A stretch of DNA of 64,000 nucleotides, taken from positions 1 through 64,000 of the forward strand of contig NZ_BOMM01000056.1 in NCBI RefSeq assembly GCF_016862195.1, written 5' to 3'. The notes under the pieces were generated by a model, which worked only from the letters and a program-made list of their open reading frames with translations, had not been told where the DNA came from and ran no database searches. A program made the translations under genes and the position numbers. The stretch comes from Paractinoplanes ferrugineus (lineage in GTDB: Bacteria > Actinomycetota > Actinomycetes > Mycobacteriales > Micromonosporaceae). Each line of letters begins with the position of its first letter. Position 1 is the first letter of the stretch. This document shows positions 17,230 through 25,461 of this stretch, one piece after another.

Positions 17230-18112
17230 ACGCCGTGCTGAGCGCGCTCTGCGAGCCGTAGCCGACGGCGTGCGCGATGGCCGCCAGCCCGTCGCCGCGG
17301 CGGAGGCGGTCGGCGGCCAGTTCGATGCGCCAGCCGGTCAGATAGTCGAGCGGCCCCTGACCGACCGCCTGTTTGAAACGGGCGGCCAGGGTCGAGCGCG
17401 ACACGGTGGAGACCGCGGCCAGGTCGGCCACCGTCCAGGCGCGGGCCGGATCGGCGTGCAGGGCGCGCAGCGCGGGAGCCACCACCGGGTCGGCCAGGCC
17501 GCCGAGCCATCCCGGGCCGGCCGGCGGGGTGGTGGCCAGGTGCAGGCGCAGGATGTGGATCAGCATGACCAGCGCCAGGTGCTCGGCCACCAGGCGGGCG
17601 GCCACCGGGCGGTCACGCAGCTCGGCGTCGATCTGGGACAGGGCCCAGCGCAGGGTGGCGGCCGCCTCGGTGCCGCCGGGCACGTGCAGCACCGGCGGCA
17701 GGGCGTCGAGCAGCAGCTCCCGGGCCCGGGCACCGAAGTCGAACCGGCCGCCGAGCAGGAACACGTCGTCGCCGCTGCCGGTGCGGGCGATCCCGCCGGT
17801 GGCGGCGGCGAACACCGGGCCGGCCGGGCGGCGGGCCACGTCGAGCCCGCTGGCCAGCACGAACCGCTGCGGCCGGGTGAGCAGGAAGCAGTCGCCCTCG
17901 GCCAGTGGCCAGACGACGTCGTCGACGATCAGGAGGCAACTTCCGCGGCGTACGGCGTTGAACTTCACGGCCGCCGGCGGGTCGAAGTCGAGGGCCCACT
18001 CCCCACCCGCGACCAGTCCGACGGAAAGACGACTGGTCGTGCCGACGAGGGCGAGCACGTCTTCGAGGGGATCAGCGGGTTGGACGCTCACGAAACTATC
18101 TTGGATGGCCAA
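17165..18112 (-). CDS. AraC-family regulator (cupin-type sensor)
   Basis: A 315-residue AraC regulator. Residues 10-190 form a cupin-like AraC-binding domain; the C-terminal DNA-binding pair spans about 215-310, with WTVADLAAVSTVSRSTLAARF and IAHAVGYGSQSALSTAFKRE. This class often represses a divergent oxidoreductase. Here the divergent neighbour, 38 bases away, is the SDR gene, the likely target. The last 65 bases overlap the tail of the GlxA-type regulator. Confidence 0.85.
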   Translation of the reverse strand: MAIQDSFVSVQPADPLEDVLALVGTTSRLSVGLVAGGEWALDFDPPAAVKFNAVRRGSCLLIVDDVVWPLAEGDCFLLTRPQRFVLASGLDVARRPAGPVFAAATGGIARTGSGDDVFLLGGRFDFGARARELLLDALPPVLHVPGGTEAAATLRWALSQIDAELRDRPVAARLVAEHLALVMLIHILRLHLATTPPAGPGWLGGLADPVVAPALRALHADPARAWTVADLAAVSTVSRSTLAARFKQAVGQGPLDYLTGWRIELAADRLRRGDGLAAIAHAVGYGSQSALSTAFKRETGRSPREFRLAPPPAER

Positions 18113-18150
18113 CTATTCCACGTCCAGCTCGACGGGCGGAAGCTGAGTAC

Positions 18151-19032
18151 ATGACACGAGTAACCACCCCGTACACCGTTGGCACCACCGCCGCCGAGGT
18201 CCTGGCCGGCGTCGACCTGACCGGGAAGCGTTTCCTGATCACCGGCGGCGGTTCGGGACTCGGCGCGGCGACCGCCCGGGCGTTGCGGGACGCGGGCGCC
18301 GAGGTCGCCGCCACCACCCGGGCCGATCTCGACCTCGCCGACCTCGGCAGCGTCGAACGGTTCACCGACACGTGGGACGGCCCGCTGCAAGGCATCGTGG
18401 CGAACGCCGGGATCATGGCACTGCCGGCGTTGACCCGGGCCGCCAACGGCTGGGAGCTGCAGCTGGCGACCAACTTCCTCGGCCACTTCGCGCTGATCAC
18501 CAGGCTGCGCCGGCACCTGACCGAAGGGGCCCGGATCGTCGTGGTGAGCTCCGGGGCGCAGGCGCCGATCGACTTCGCCGACCCGCACTTCGAGCGGCGC
18601 GCCTACGACCCGTGGGCCGCCTACGGCCAGTCGAAGACCGCCGGCGTGCTGCTCGCGGTCGCGCTCGCCGAGCGCTGGCAGGCCGCCGGGATCACCGCGA
18701 ACGCGCTGGCCCCGGGCCGCATCCACACCGCGCTGCAGCGGCACCTCGACGACACCACGATGCGGTCGATGGGCGCCATGGCCGAGGACGGCACGCTGCT
18801 GCACCCGGACAACTTCAAGACCCTGGAGCAGGGCGCCGCGACCGAGGTGCTGCTCGCCGCGTCACCGCTGCTGGCCGGCGTGACCGGGCGCTTCTTCGAC
18901 GAGGACAACCAGGAACGGGCGGTGGTCGACGGCGATTCGGCCGACCGGCTGTGGGACCTCGCCACTCAGGCGGTCAGCGGGGCGCTCGGGGCCCCCTCGT
19001 TGCCGGACCGGTCGAGCCCGGTCAGGCAGTAG
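18151..19032 (+). CDS. Short-chain dehydrogenase/reductase
   Basis: A 293-residue SDR with the Rossmann motif TGGGSGLG at 31-38, NAG at 85-87, and the catalytic Ser (VVSSG, 132-136), Tyr158 and Lys162 in YGQSK. The Tyr-x3-Lys and length resemble the retinol-dehydrogenase/WW-oxidoreductase-like subgroup. Substrate unknown. Translation starts 38 bases from the divergent AraC gene, which probably controls it. The last 67 bases overlap the convergent GHL10 gene. Confidence 0.87.
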   Translation: MTRVTTPYTVGTTAAEVLAGVDLTGKRFLITGGGSGLGAATARALRDAGAEVAATTRADLDLADLGSVERFTDTWDGPLQGIVANAGIMALPALTRAANGWELQLATNFLGHFALITRLRRHLTEGARIVVVSSGAQAPIDFADPHFERRAYDPWAAYGQSKTAGVLLAVALAERWQAAGITANALAPGRIHTALQRHLDDTTMRSMGAMAEDGTLLHPDNFKTLEQGAATEVLLAASPLLAGVTGRFFDEDNQERAVVDGDSADRLWDLATQAVSGALGAPSLPDRSSPVRQ

Positions 19033-20585
19033 ACGGACCGGGCCGCCGCCGGTTTCGGGTCGACCACCGGTGTGCCGCTGCGCCCGGTCGCGACCAGCGC
19101 CGCGGCCCCGCCGGAGACCCGGTAGAGCGCCCAGCTCGTAGCGCCCGGCGCCGCCGCCGTGAACTCCAGGGCCGGTCCCGCCCTCTGCGCCGCCGACAGG
19201 GACGGCGCGGCCGGTGGGGCCGCCGGCAGCTGGGTCATCACGGCGGGCAGGGCCGGCGCCGAGTAGTGGTTCTTGGCGTAGCGGGAGACCGAGCCGAGCC
19301 GGTCGGTCCGCACCGACTTGGCGCTGAAGTGCACCTCGCCCTGCACGCCGGCCTTCTTGTCGAGGTCGAGGTGCCGGTCGATCTCGGCCGGGTTGCTCCA
19401 GGCGCCCTTCTCCCCCACCCGGTAGTCGCCCTGCCCGATCCACAGCTGCACCTTCGTGCCCTTGACCAGGTCGGTCCACCACGGCAGCAGCTTGGCGTAG
19501 TCGGCCTTGGCGAAGCCGATGTTCCAGTAGAGCTGCGGAACGATGTAGTCGAGCCAGCCGGCACGCACCCACTTGCGGGTGTCGGCGTAGATCGCGTCGT
19601 ACGCCTCGAGGCCGTGCGAATCCGAACCGGCCGGGTCGGTCTCCGCGTTGCGCCAGATGCCGAACGGGCTGATCCCGAACTTCACCCACGGCTTGAGCTG
19701 TTTGATCCGCTCGTTCATCTCGCGGACCAGGGTGTCCACGTTGGTGCGCCGCCAGTCGCCGCGCGACATCCCGTTGCCGTACCTGGCGTAGCTGGCGCCG
19801 TCCGGGAAGTCCTCGCCCGCCTGCGGATAGGGGTAGAAGAAGTCGTCGAAGTGCACGCCGTCGAGGTCGTACTTCTTGACCGCCTCCAGCATCGACTCCT
19901 CGACGAACCGGCGGGCCGCCGGGATGCCGGGATCGAAGTACAGCCGGGCCTGGCTGCCCTTCGGGTAGGCGATCGCCCATTCGCGATGGGTGATCAGCGG
20001 GTGGTTGCGGGCGAGCTTGGTGAAGTCGGCGCCGGGTCCGTCGGGGCCCGGCTGCGTCCCCCGGTACGGGTTGAACCAGGCGTGGAACTCCAGGTTCCGG
20101 GCGTGCGCCCGCTCGACCATGTACGCCATCGGGTCCCAGCCCGGGGAGCTGTTGTCCCGGCGGCCGGTGAGCCACTCCGTCCACGGCGCGAACTCGGACG
20201 GCCAGACGGCGTCGCCGCTCGGCCGCACGTGCACGAAGATCGCGTTGTGGTTCTGCGCCACGGCCAGGTCGAGCCACCTGTCGTACTCCGCCTTGACCTG
20301 CGCCTGGGACAGACCGGGCCGGCTCGGGAAGTCGATGTTCATGACCGTGGTGAGCCAGAAGCCGCGGGTCTGCCTGGTCGCCGTCATCGGCACGCCACCG
20401 CATTTCCCGGCGACAGTCGCAACCTCGGGGGCCGCCGGAGCGGCGGGCTGGAGCGGGTCGGCCAGCACGGCGGCCGGCTGATAGACCGCCGCTCGCAGCA
20501 GACCGAGGCCTAACACACCCAGCGCGACGAGCAGTGAAGCGAGGGTGATGATCAGCCGGACGGGTGGACGGCGCCGGTGGAGCAT
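18966..20585 (-). CDS. Secreted GHL10-type glycoside hydrolase (YngK-like)
   Basis: A 539-residue protein with an N-terminal membrane/signal helix (about 10-32) and a glycosyl-hydrolase-like 10 domain at about 70-430. Visible family blocks: TRGFWLTTV, FVHVRPSGDAVWPSEFAPW, EFHAWFNPYR, YDLDGVHFDDFFYPYP (acidic catalytic-type loop) and GISPFGIWRN. The C-terminal 100 residues look like a fibronectin-III-type domain. Relatives are linked to peptidoglycan or exopolysaccharide turnover, but the reaction is not established here. The ATG at 20585 removes a 12-residue extension. The gene ends inside the convergent SDR gene. Confidence 0.82.
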   Translation of the reverse strand: MLHRRRPPVRLIITLASLLVALGVLGLGLLRAAVYQPAAVLADPLQPAAPAAPEVATVAGKCGGVPMTATRQTRGFWLTTVMNIDFPSRPGLSQAQVKAEYDRWLDLAVAQNHNAIFVHVRPSGDAVWPSEFAPWTEWLTGRRDNSSPGWDPMAYMVERAHARNLEFHAWFNPYRGTQPGPDGPGADFTKLARNHPLITHREWAIAYPKGSQARLYFDPGIPAARRFVEESMLEAVKKYDLDGVHFDDFFYPYPQAGEDFPDGASYARYGNGMSRGDWRRTNVDTLVREMNERIKQLKPWVKFGISPFGIWRNAETDPAGSDSHGLEAYDAIYADTRKWVRAGWLDYIVPQLYWNIGFAKADYAKLLPWWTDLVKGTKVQLWIGQGDYRVGEKGAWSNPAEIDRHLDLDKKAGVQGEVHFSAKSVRTDRLGSVSRYAKNHYSAPALPAVMTQLPAAPPAAPSLSAAQRAGPALEFTAAAPGATSWALYRVSGGAAALVATGRSGTPVVDPKPAAARSVYCLTGLDRSGNEGAPSAPLTA

Positions 20586-20639
20586 GCCGAACAGTCTGCC
20601 TTGCCCGCACGGGAGCGCCACCCGCCGTAGAGTCTCGGA

Positions 20640-21512
20640 GTGACTGTCGTCGTTGTAGGAGCGGGTATAGCGGGGCTGTCATGCGCCCGTGAGCTGGTAA
20701 ACGCGGGCGTTCCGGCCAAGGTGGTGGAACAAACGGACAAAGTTGGCGGACGTCTGGCCAGTGAGCAGATCGACGGTCGCTGGGTCGACACCGGGGCCGC
20801 CTACCTGACCGCCGACGACCCCGGGTTCCTCGGCCGCCTGCAGACCTGGCGCATCGACGGCCTCGCCCACCCGTGGACCGACACGTTGCGTGGTCAGCAG
20901 GGATCGGGGCCGATGCGCTGGGCGGCGCCGGACGGCCTCAACAGCCTCGCCAAGGACCTCGCGCGCGGACTCGACGTCACCCTTGGCGTCCGGATCACCG
21001 AACTGCCGGACGCCGAGGCGGTGGTGCTTGCCATGCCCGGCCCGCAGGCCCGCCGGATCTTCGCCGATGTGGCGGAACAGTCCTGGTCACCGGTGCTGAC
21101 GGCGATCTTGACGTACGCCCGGAGGTCGTGGCCCGACTTCGCCGGCGCGTTCGTCAACGACCATCCGGTGCTCGCCACCGTCTTCGACGACGGCGACCGG
21201 CGTGGGGACGGCGCCCCGGTGCTGGTGGCGCACTCGACGGCGGGGTACGCGAAGGAGCACTCCGGTGGCGAGAAGCTGGCCGAGGCGGTCGGCGACCATC
21301 TCGGCCTCAGCGAGACGCCGCGGATCGTCACCCGCTACTGGCCGCACGCCCAGCCGCGGCCCGGACGCGACGAGTTCGCCCGGTACGGCAACGTCTATGT
21401 GTGCGGCGACGCGTTCGGCCGGCCCCGCGTGCAGACGGCCTGGCTGAGCGGCCGGGCGACGGCTCGCGCCATCCTCCGGCAGCTCGGCCGGGATCAGAGC
21501 ACCGAGCGGTAG
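20640..21512 (+). CDS. Renalase-like FAD-dependent amine oxidase family protein
   Basis: A 290-residue flavoprotein with an N-terminal dinucleotide-binding motif VVGAGIAGLSCARELVNAG, the GGRLASEQIDGRWVDTGAAY flavin segment typical of amine oxidase/renalase-like enzymes, and a C-terminal FAD motif YVCGDAFG with a following GRATARAI helix. Renalases oxidise dihydro isomers of NAD(P)H; that function here is a family inference. GTG start. The 3' end overlaps glgM by 19 bases. Confidence 0.8.
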   Translation: MTVVVVGAGIAGLSCARELVNAGVPAKVVEQTDKVGGRLASEQIDGRWVDTGAAYLTADDPGFLGRLQTWRIDGLAHPWTDTLRGQQGSGPMRWAAPDGLNSLAKDLARGLDVTLGVRITELPDAEAVVLAMPGPQARRIFADVAEQSWSPVLTAILTYARRSWPDFAGAFVNDHPVLATVFDDGDRRGDGAPVLVAHSTAGYAKEHSGGEKLAEAVGDHLGLSETPRIVTRYWPHAQPRPGRDEFARYGNVYVCGDAFGRPRVQTAWLSGRATARAILRQLGRDQSTER

Positions 21513-22693
21513 ACCTCGAGCGTGTCCTGCGCGATCCGGGACCAGCTAAACTTCTCGACGGCGCGGCGGCGGCCCGCCTTGCCCATGGTGGCGGCCCGCT
21601 GCGGATCCCGGATCAGCGTGGTCATCGCCGCGGTCAGGTCGGCCACGAACTTGTCCGGCGACACCGGCGTGCCCGTACCGTCGGAAAGCTGCTCGATCGG
21701 CACCAGCAGGCCCGTCTCGCCGTCCGCGACCACCTCGGGGATTCCGCCCGTCGCGGTGGCGACGACGGCGGTCTCGCAGGCCATCGCCTCCAGGTTGACG
21801 ATGCCCATCGGCTCGTAGATGGAGGGGCAGACGAACACGGTCGCGTGCGTGAGGACCTGGACGACTTCCTGTTTGGGCAGCATTTCCTGGACCCAGATGA
21901 CGCCGTTCTCGTCGCGCGCGCGGCGCAGATCGTCGGCCAGGCCCTGGACCTCGGCGGCGATCTCCTTGGTGTCGGGCGCGCCCGCGAGCAGCACGATCTG
22001 CGTCTCGGGCGGCAGGTCGTGGCAGGCCCGCATGAGGTAGGGCAGGCCCTTCTGCCGGGTGATCCGACCGACGAAGACGACGCTGGGCCGGTTGAGGTCG
22101 ATGCCGAGCCGCTCGATCACGTCGGTGCCGTGGTTCGGGGTGTACTGCTCGGTGTCGATGCCGTTGTAGACCACGCGTACCTTGTCCGGATCGACCGAGG
22201 GGTACGCGGTGAGCACGTCGCGCCGCATGCCGCCGGACACCGCGATGATCGCGTCGGCGTTCTCGATGGCGACGCGCTCGCAGAAGGACGACAGCGCATA
22301 ACCGCCGCCGAGCTGCTCGGCCTTCCACGGGCGCAGCGGCTCGAGGCTGTGCGTGGTCACCACGTGGGGAACGCCGTGCAAAAGCTTGGCGGTGTGGCCG
22401 GCGAAGTTCGCGTACCAGGTGTGGCTGTGCACGATGTCGGTGCCCTCGCAGCCGGCCGCGATCTCGAGGTCGACCCCCATCGTGCGCAGCGCCGCGTTGG
22501 CCCCGGCCAGCTCGGCGGGCTCCGGGTAGGCCGTCACGCCGGGCTCGGTGCGGGGCGCCCCGAAGCAGTGGACGCGCACGTCGGCGAGGTCGCGCAGGTC
22601 GCGGGAGAGGTATTCCAGGTGCACGCCGGCACCGCCGTAGACCTCGGGCGGGTATTCCCGGGTGATGAGGTCGACGCGCAGCGATGTTGTCAC
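21494..22693 (-). CDS. glgM: GT4 alpha-maltose-1-phosphate synthase (GlgM, often annotated GlgA)
   Basis: A 399-residue GT4 glycosyltransferase. It has the N-terminal donor/acceptor motif EYPPEVYGGAGVHLEYL, VVYNGID near the domain linker, and the GT4 E-x7-E region around the PSIYEPMGIVNLEAMACETAVV stretch. In actinobacteria this divergent glgA-glgC arrangement (Rv1212c/Rv1213) encodes an enzyme that joins ADP-glucose to glucose-1-phosphate, giving maltose-1-phosphate for GlgE; assignment here follows that synteny and length. The GTG at 22693 is preferred, although its ribosome site is weak. It overlaps the renalase-like gene tail. Confidence 0.85.
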   Translation of the reverse strand: MTTSLRVDLITREYPPEVYGGAGVHLEYLSRDLRDLADVRVHCFGAPRTEPGVTAYPEPAELAGANAALRTMGVDLEIAAGCEGTDIVHSHTWYANFAGHTAKLLHGVPHVVTTHSLEPLRPWKAEQLGGGYALSSFCERVAIENADAIIAVSGGMRRDVLTAYPSVDPDKVRVVYNGIDTEQYTPNHGTDVIERLGIDLNRPSVVFVGRITRQKGLPYLMRACHDLPPETQIVLLAGAPDTKEIAAEVQGLADDLRRARDENGVIWVQEMLPKQEVVQVLTHATVFVCPSIYEPMGIVNLEAMACETAVVATATGGIPEVVADGETGLLVPIEQLSDGTGTPVSPDKFVADLTAAMTTLIRDPQRAATMGKAGRRRAVEKFSWSRIAQDTLEVYRSVL

Positions 22694-22782
22694 GTAGCGG
22701 AGCCTAGTGCCTCCCACCGGAAGCGGCGCGGCGGCTCGCAAGATCCGGTAGCCTGACCCTCGCCGATTTTGCCTTCTTCGAC

Positions 22783-22832
22783 CGGCTCCGAATTTCGAAC
22801 GGCTCGGAATCTCGAACGGCTCCGAATCTCGG
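22783..22832. promoter_or_regulatory. Three 17-base direct repeats upstream of glgC
   Basis: Three head-to-tail copies of CGGCTC(C/G)GAAT(T/C)TCGAA, at 22783-22799, 22800-22816 and 22817-22832 (the last ending CGG). They lie in the 175-base divergent glgM/glgC region, 37 bases upstream of the glgC ATG. Spacing of 17 bases suits repeated operator sites, but slippage is an alternative. Confidence 0.5.
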
Positions 22833-22868
22833 CTGGCATTAGTGCTGGCGGAAAGTTAGCGTCCTTCC

Positions 22869-24101
22869 ATGGCTGTCAAGGTGCTTGCAATCGTTCTGGC
22901 CGGTGGTGAAGGTAAGCGCCTCATGCCCCTGACGGCGGACCGGGCCAAGCCCGGCGTGCCCTTCGGTGGCATCTACCGCATGATCGACTTCGTCCTGTCG
23001 AATCTGGCGAACGGTGGCTACCTCAAGATCGTCGTTCTGACCCAGTACAAATCGCACTCGCTCGACCGGCACATCACCAAGACGTGGCGGATGTCGACGC
23101 TGCTCGGCAACTACGTCACCCCGGTGCCGGCCCAGCAGCGTCTCGGGCCGCGCTGGTTCGCCGGGTCGGCCGACGCGATCTACCAGAGCCTCAACCTGAT
23201 CAACGACGAGTCACCCGACTACGTCATCGTCTTCGGCGCCGACCACATCTACCGCATGGACCCGAAGCAGATGGTCGAGGACCACATCGCCTCGGGCGCC
23301 GCGGTGACCGTGGCCGGCATCCGCCAGCCCCGCTCCGAGGCCTGGCAGTTCGGTGTCATCGACGTCGACGCGGACGGCCGGCGGATCAAGGCGTTCCGGG
23401 AGAAACCGCGGGACGCCGAGGGCCTGCCCGACTCCCCCGACGAGGTGTACGCCTCGATGGGAAACTACGTCTTCACGACCCGCGCCCTGTGCGAGGCGGT
23501 CACCCGGGACGCGCAGAACCCCGACAGCAAACACGACATGGGCGGGAACATCATCCCGATGCTCGTGGAGCGGGGCGAGGCGAACGTCTACGACTTCCGC
23601 GACAACTCGGTGCCGGGCAGCACCGACCGCGACCGCGGCTACTGGCGCGACGTGGGCACGCTCGACTCGTTCTACGAGGCCCACATGGACCTCATCGCCA
23701 CGCTGCCGATCTTCAACCTCTACAACCACGAGTGGCCGATCTTCACCAACTACGGCTCCTGGCCGCCGGCGAAATTCGTGCACGGCTACGACGACCGGCA
23801 GGGCCGCGCCATCGAGTCGATGATCTCGCCCGGTGTGGTGGTGTCCGGCTCCCTGGTGGAGCGCTCGGTCATCTCCCCCAACGTGCGGATCAACTCCTGG
23901 GCGCACGTCGAGGGCTCGGTGCTGATGGAGGGCGTGTCGGTGGGCCGCCGCGCGATCGTGCGCAACGCCATCATCGACAAGAACGTGGTGATCCCGGAGG
24001 GCGCCCAGATCGGCGTCGACCTCGATCGCGACCGCAAGCTCTACACGGTCTCCGACAACGGCATCGTGGTCATCGGCAAGGGCCAGCGGATCGAGCTCTA
24101 A
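22869..24101 (+). CDS. glgC: Glucose-1-phosphate adenylyltransferase
   Basis: A 410-residue ADP-glucose pyrophosphorylase: glucose-1-phosphate plus ATP gives ADP-glucose and PPi. The nucleotidyltransferase motif GGEGKRLMPLTADRAKPGVPFGG is complete. FGADHIYRMDP and the sugar-phosphate-binding YASMGNYVF segment follow, and a left-handed beta-helix C-terminus (about 300-400) is present. Allosteric-type N-terminal lysines/arginines are retained. It supplies the ADP-glucose used by the divergent glgM product. Its TAA overlaps the stop of the convergent AraC gene by four bases. Confidence 0.95.
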   Translation: MAVKVLAIVLAGGEGKRLMPLTADRAKPGVPFGGIYRMIDFVLSNLANGGYLKIVVLTQYKSHSLDRHITKTWRMSTLLGNYVTPVPAQQRLGPRWFAGSADAIYQSLNLINDESPDYVIVFGADHIYRMDPKQMVEDHIASGAAVTVAGIRQPRSEAWQFGVIDVDADGRRIKAFREKPRDAEGLPDSPDEVYASMGNYVFTTRALCEAVTRDAQNPDSKHDMGGNIIPMLVERGEANVYDFRDNSVPGSTDRDRGYWRDVGTLDSFYEAHMDLIATLPIFNLYNHEWPIFTNYGSWPPAKFVHGYDDRQGRAIESMISPGVVVSGSLVERSVISPNVRINSWAHVEGSVLMEGVSVGRRAIVRNAIIDKNVVIPEGAQIGVDLDRDRKLYTVSDNGIVVIGKGQRIEL

Positions 24102-25096
24102 CGCCGGTCCCGCAACGTCTGCGAGGGGGACACACCGAACCTCTCGCGGTAGGCGCCGGCGAAGCGGCCCAGGTGGGTGAAGCCCCAGCGGTAGGCCACT
24201 TCGCTGACGTTCACCTGCCATGGGTCGGAGCGGGACAGCTCGGCGTGCACGCCGTCGAGGCGTAATCGCTTGAGGTACGTCAGTGGGGACATCCCGACGT
24301 GCTGCCGGAACGACTCCTGCAGCACGCGGATGCCCACCCCGCCGACCGATGCCAGCTCGGCCGCCGTGAACTGGTGCCACGGCTCGGCGTGCATGGCATC
24401 CAGCGCTCGTTTCACCGTCCGCGGGCGGCGCGGGCCCTGCAGACCGGCGGGCTCGTCCACGCCGTACGGGTGCTCGACCGTCAGCGCGAGACCGCTGACC
24501 ACCATGTCGCGCCAGCGCGACGCCATCCGCGGCTGGCGGATCAGACCGTTCTCGGCGCACAGTTCGGCGTGCAGCAGCCGCACCAGGGCCGCCCACGTGC
24601 GGCCGGGGCCGTCGACCAGGTCGAAGCTCTCGCCCAGCAGCAGCGGGGACACGAAGCGCTGGTCGAGGGCCGCGTCGAGTTCGCGTTCGAGGGCCGCCCG
24701 CTCCACCTTGACGCTGAGCAGCCGGCAGTCGCCGGGCCAGTAGAGGTCGATGTCCCCGACCGGGCGGAACACCGCCGCCCGGGTCGAGTCGGCCAGCACG
24801 GTGGCGCCGCGGTGCCGGGACCGCAGCGTGCCGGTCAGCGGGGCCAGCACGTGATAGGCGGTCTCGAGATCGCCGATGTTGACGTGCATGTCGGCGCCGT
24901 AGCTGATCTCGCCGACGGTGACCGGACCGAGCATCACCACGTCGCCGGAAAAGGCGAACCCGCTGAGGTCACCGATCGGGGTGACCTGCAGCGGGCCGTA
25001 GAACATCTGGCGGCAGAACGCCTTGGCCTCGGCCACGTCGCGGGTGTGAAGCGCGATGTGGACCGGTGTGTCGAGAGGCGTGGCCGGGCCGACCAT
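24098..25096 (-). CDS. AraC-family regulator
   Basis: A 332-residue AraC regulator with an AraC_binding_2-type N-terminal domain (about 15-180) and an HTH pair at about 225-330, including FTAAELASVGGVGIRVLQESF and the end motif FGVSPSQTLRDR. The ATG at 25096 is the reasonable start; the upstream extension is arginine-rich and does not look like protein. No divergent partner is evident: the genes upstream on the same strand are the His-rich protein and DUF4331. Target unknown. Confidence 0.82.
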   Translation of the reverse strand: MVGPATPLDTPVHIALHTRDVAEAKAFCRQMFYGPLQVTPIGDLSGFAFSGDVVMLGPVTVGEISYGADMHVNIGDLETAYHVLAPLTGTLRSRHRGATVLADSTRAAVFRPVGDIDLYWPGDCRLLSVKVERAALERELDAALDQRFVSPLLLGESFDLVDGPGRTWAALVRLLHAELCAENGLIRQPRMASRWRDMVVSGLALTVEHPYGVDEPAGLQGPRRPRTVKRALDAMHAEPWHQFTAAELASVGGVGIRVLQESFRQHVGMSPLTYLKRLRLDGVHAELSRSDPWQVNVSEVAYRWGFTHLGRFAGAYRERFGVSPSQTLRDRR

Positions 25097-25116
25097 GCCG
25101 TCCACCCTAGACCTCG

Positions 25117-25461
25117 TCAGGCCGCGACGGTGGCCTCCACGGGCCAGGTGAACTCGCCTACGCCGCCGTCCGGGACATCGACCTCGGCGAGTGGCGTCAC
25201 CGGATCCCGCCAGACCGTGTACGGGCCGGCCGGGAGACTGTCGATGACGACACTCCACATGACCCCGCCCCGGACATAGCGGGCGCGCACCGCGGCGTGC
25301 GTCCGTGTTCCCGGGTCGTCGATCGGGCTGACCTCGATCTCGTGGCCGTGCAACCGGCCCGGCGTGTGGATGAGCAGCGCGCCGACGCCGTTGCCGATGT
25401 TCAGGACGACTGTGCCCTGCCCGCTCGGCGCCATCGTGTGGTGCGTGTGTGAGTGGCTCAT
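25117..25461 (-). CDS. Small His-rich hypothetical protein
   Basis: A 114-residue protein I do not recognise. The first nine residues, MSHSHTHHT, contain four histidines and could bind metal. The remainder looks like a compact beta-rich domain (GTVVLNIGNGVGALLIHTPG, then VMWSVVIDSLPAGPYTVWRD). No signal peptide. It overlaps the DUF4331 stop as ATGA and is therefore probably co-translated with it. The operon order is Tat protein, DUF4331, this gene. Confidence 0.75.
   Translation of the reverse strand: MSHSHTHHTMAPSGQGTVVLNIGNGVGALLIHTPGRLHGHEIEVSPIDDPGTRTHAAVRARYVRGGVMWSVVIDSLPAGPYTVWRDPVTPLAEVDVPDGGVGEFTWPVEATVAA

Noticed and set aside
18372..20513. A 713-codon open frame overlapping SDR and GHL10
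   Set aside because: Out of frame with the SDR gene and antisense to GHL10; no protein-like features.
21494..22693. Classical glycogen synthase GlgA
   Set aside because: GT5 motifs (KTGGL) are absent; the sequence is GT4 and the locus matches the mycobacterial glgM-glgC pair.
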